This document shows, piece after piece, positions 5,199 through 7,107 of a DNA stretch of 7,107 bases; the stretch's first letter is position 1; the number at the start of each line of letters is the position of its first letter. Under the pieces are notes generated by a model. The model was not told the DNA's origin. It did not search any database and worked only from the letters and a program-made list of their open reading frames with translations. Made by a program: the position numbers and the translations under genes. Origin of the DNA: Gammaproteobacteria bacterium (GTDB lineage: Bacteria > Pseudomonadota > Gammaproteobacteria > SG8-11); the NCBI GenBank assembly GCA_016200445.1, contig JACQEQ010000256.1, forward strand, positions 1 through 7,107, given 5' to 3'.

Positions 5199-6347
5199 AT
5201 GCTTTCCATGACGGTGCCTTACTGGCGCCTCTCCGGTTTTTACCTGTTTTACTTCGCTGCACTCGGTGCCTTTCTGCCGTACTGGGGTTTGTATCTGCAC
5301 TCGTTGAGTTTCTCGCCGCTCGAAATCGGCGAGTTGATGGCCACCATCGGCTTCACCAAAGTGATAGCGCCGAATGTCTGGGGTTACTTGGCCGACCATA
5401 CCGGCAAGCGCATGACCGTAGTGCGCGTGGGTTGTGCATGTGCGGTATTGGCATTTACCGGTGTGTTCTTTGCGCACGGCTATTGGTGGTTGTTGCTGGT
5501 TATGATGGTGTACGGATTTTTCTGGAATGCGGCGCTGCCGCAGTTCGAAGCAACGACCTTGACACATTTGGGCGACGCGACGCATCGCTACAGCAGCATT
5601 CGGTTGTGGGGTTCGATCGGCTTCATCGCCTCGGTAGCGGCGCTCGGGCCGGTATTGCAAATCTACGGTGAAAGCGTACTGCCGATTATCGTGATCGTGC
5701 TGATCAGTGCAATTTTTATCGCAAGTTTGTGGGTGAAGGAAAACACGGCGGTTCCTGTCCATGTTGCGCACGAGCCATTGCGCAGCTTATTGCAGCGGCG
5801 CGAAGTGCTGGCGTTACTGGTGATTTGTTTTCTGATGCAAGCCAGTCACGGACCGTATTACATCTTTTACACACTTTACCTCGAAGCACATTCGTACTCG
5901 CGCACCTCGATCGGGCAACTGTGGGCCTTTGGCGTCATCGCCGAAGTTGTGCTGTTTTTGGTAATGCACCGGCTCATTGGCCGGTTTGATTTGCGTTCCT
6001 TGTTGCTGTTTAGCGCCGCATTGACCACCGCACGTTGGGTCATAATAGGCGTTTACGTTGACAATTTAACCATCGTCATATTTGCGCAAACATTGCACGC
6101 TGCCAGTTTCGCTATTTATCACGCGGTTGCCATCGAGCTCATTCACCGGTATTTCACCGGTAAACACCAAGGCAAAGGGCAGGCGCTTTACAGTAGCGTG
6201 AGTTTCGGCCTCGGCGGCGCCATTGGAAGTCTCTATGCCGGTTACGTATGGGATGGATTAGGCGGGGCAGCAACGTTTGCAGGCGCCGGAGTTTTTAGCC
6301 TGTTGGCATTTGGGATAGCGTGGCGGTTCGTGCCGCGAAATCGTTAA
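5199..6347 (+). CDS. MFS permease, HcaT / MFS_1-like family
   Basis: An inner-membrane major facilitator superfamily transporter of 382 residues, with hydrophobic segments that can be read as twelve helices in two halves split by a polar loop at about 178-202. The loop between helices 2 and 3 carries the family-type GYLADHTGKR motif (62-71). The sequence YGFFWNAALPQFE...LG...RYSSIRLWGSIGF (105-142) is characteristic of the PF12832 / HcaT-like group, which includes the E. coli 3-phenylpropionate permease homologue; the substrate here cannot be predicted. Two in-frame starts, ATG 5199 and ATG 5208 (M4), are both possible because neither has a clear Shine-Dalgarno site. It follows aroC by 64 bases on the same strand. 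Its stop codon (TAA, 6345-6347) overlaps the stop of the convergent flippase gene. Confidence 0.88.
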   Translation: MLSMTVPYWRLSGFYLFYFAALGAFLPYWGLYLHSLSFSPLEIGELMATIGFTKVIAPNVWGYLADHTGKRMTVVRVGCACAVLAFTGVFFAHGYWWLLLVMMVYGFFWNAALPQFEATTLTHLGDATHRYSSIRLWGSIGFIASVAALGPVLQIYGESVLPIIVIVLISAIFIASLWVKENTAVPVHVAHEPLRSLLQRREVLALLVICFLMQASHGPYYIFYTLYLEAHSYSRTSIGQLWAFGVIAEVVLFLVMHRLIGRFDLRSLLLFSAALTTARWVIIGVYVDNLTIVIFAQTLHAASFAIYHAVAIELIHRYFTGKHQGKGQALYSSVSFGLGGAIGSLYAGYVWDGLGGAATFAGAGVFSLLAFGIAWRFVPRNR

Positions 6348-7107
6348 CTACGCAACAACGCAGTTAATTCCCGAAGCGTGACACGATCAAACGTAAGTAC
6401 GCCAACCGCGTAAACGCAAACACCAATAACGATCAGTTGCGCCAAATGCAAAATTTCGCCGCTTTCGCCTGCGACGTAAGGCCGAGCGAACGTGACTGCT
6501 GCATACATTAATGTCGAATTGCAAAGCGGCCGGTAAATTGCGTCAAGATATTTTACCGGCCAGATGCCGACGGCCCGGCACGCGCGCCATACGAACACGA
6601 TGAACAGCAGCGGAAACCCAGCCAGCCAAGCCATGCTCAAACCGGTAATGTCCCATTCTGCGCAAAAGTAAAACAGCAGCGGCATCACCAGAATGGCCAG
6701 CGCATAATTCTGTGCATTAATTTTCGGTTGGCCGATACCGAAAAATAGCGACGTGATGATGATGCTGAGCATCCGTAGGGGCATGATCAGCGCCAAAATT
6801 TGTAACGGCAATGCCACGACCTGCCACTTTTCACCGAGCAGTAACAGCACCAGTTCAAGCGCGACGACGGAGATGCCCAAAAACATGGGAATGGAAACAA
6901 TGCTCATGATGCGAGTCGCTTTGAGCAGATAGTTGCTGACGTCAGCGTTTTGGGTGTTGGCTTGACTAAACGCTGGAAATGCTACGGAGTTGAGAATACC
7001 GGCGAGTTTCTGAATTGGCAGGGAGGCGAGATGGCTGGCCACGGCGTAAAACCCGAGTGCATCCCTGCCCAATAATTTTCCGCCGATTAATTTATCCGAT
7101 TCAGCAA
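6344..7107 (-). CDS. Wzx-type polysaccharide flippase / O-antigen translocase, partial (C-terminal part)
   Basis: The gene runs from beyond the right edge; its visible part is about 254 residues, ending at TAA (6344-6346). The frame stays open through 7107, and a TTG at 7070-7072 lies inside the conserved sequence, so it is not the start. The segment DKLIGGKLLGRDALGFYAVA followed by LASLPIQKLAGILNSVAFPAFSQ is typical of WzxC-like lipopolysaccharide or exopolysaccharide flippases (PF13440/PF14667, MATE/MOP superfamily). Several hydrophobic helices follow, including VSIPMFLGISVVALELVLLL. Such proteins move lipid-linked sugar units across the inner membrane, so a surface-polysaccharide cluster probably continues to the right. 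The gene converges on the MFS gene and the two overlap by four bases. Confidence 0.88.
   Translation of the reverse strand, partial: AESDKLIGGKLLGRDALGFYAVASHLASLPIQKLAGILNSVAFPAFSQANTQNADVSNYLLKATRIMSIVSIPMFLGISVVALELVLLLLGEKWQVVALPLQILALIMPLRMLSIIITSLFFGIGQPKINAQNYALAILVMPLLFYFCAEWDITGLSMAWLAGFPLLFIVFVWRACRAVGIWPVKYLDAIYRPLCNSTLMYAAVTFARPYVAGESGEILHLAQLIVIGVCVYAVGVLTFDRVTLRELTALLRS

Noticed and set aside
5193..5771. Minus-strand frame of 192 codons opposite the MFS gene
   Set aside because: The MFS frame has clear membrane helices and family motifs. The antisense product is His/Arg/Gln-rich with no recognised domain.

Overview
The window looks like a chromosomal segment from a flagellated, free-living proteobacterium. 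Gamma- or Betaproteobacteria is an inference from the AroC sequence style (strongest in its flavin-binding blocks) and from MotA, whose key residues fall at the same numbers as in Escherichia coli. Most of the window has moderate GC. The first ~100 bases are much more GC-rich and may have a different origin.

Layout. Bases 1-69 are the C-terminal end of a GC-rich gene. Next comes a minus-strand tRNA-Ser(GGA) at 106-195 that has an acceptor-stem mismatch. A plus-strand run follows: an AurF-like diiron-oxygenase-related protein (387-1250), a 179-base gap with overlapping inverted repeats and a weak sigma-28-like box, the flagellar stator pair motA (1430-2290) and motB (2320-3639), chorismate synthase aroC (3683-5134) and an MFS permease (5199-6347). 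The right edge holds the 3' part of a minus-strand Wzx-type polysaccharide flippase (6344-7107, running off the window). Its stop codon overlaps the MFS stop codon.

How the genes relate. MotA and MotB together form the proton-driven flagellar stator and sit 29 bases apart, so they are very probably co-transcribed. AroC makes chorismate, the branch point for aromatic amino acids, folate and quinones. The permease downstream may be co-expressed with it but no functional link can be read from the sequence. The flippase probably belongs to a surface-polysaccharide locus beyond the right edge.

No complete new system is evident. The most unusual points are: (1) AroC carries a ~127-residue acidic tail with a thrice-repeated [IV]D[VM]H[ED] motif; (2) the AurF-like protein appears to have lost two of the seven iron-ligand positions; (3) MotB has a ~150-residue Pro/Ala/Thr/Lys-rich tail; (4) composition changes sharply at a mismatched tRNA; (5) mutually exclusive hairpins lie upstream of motA.
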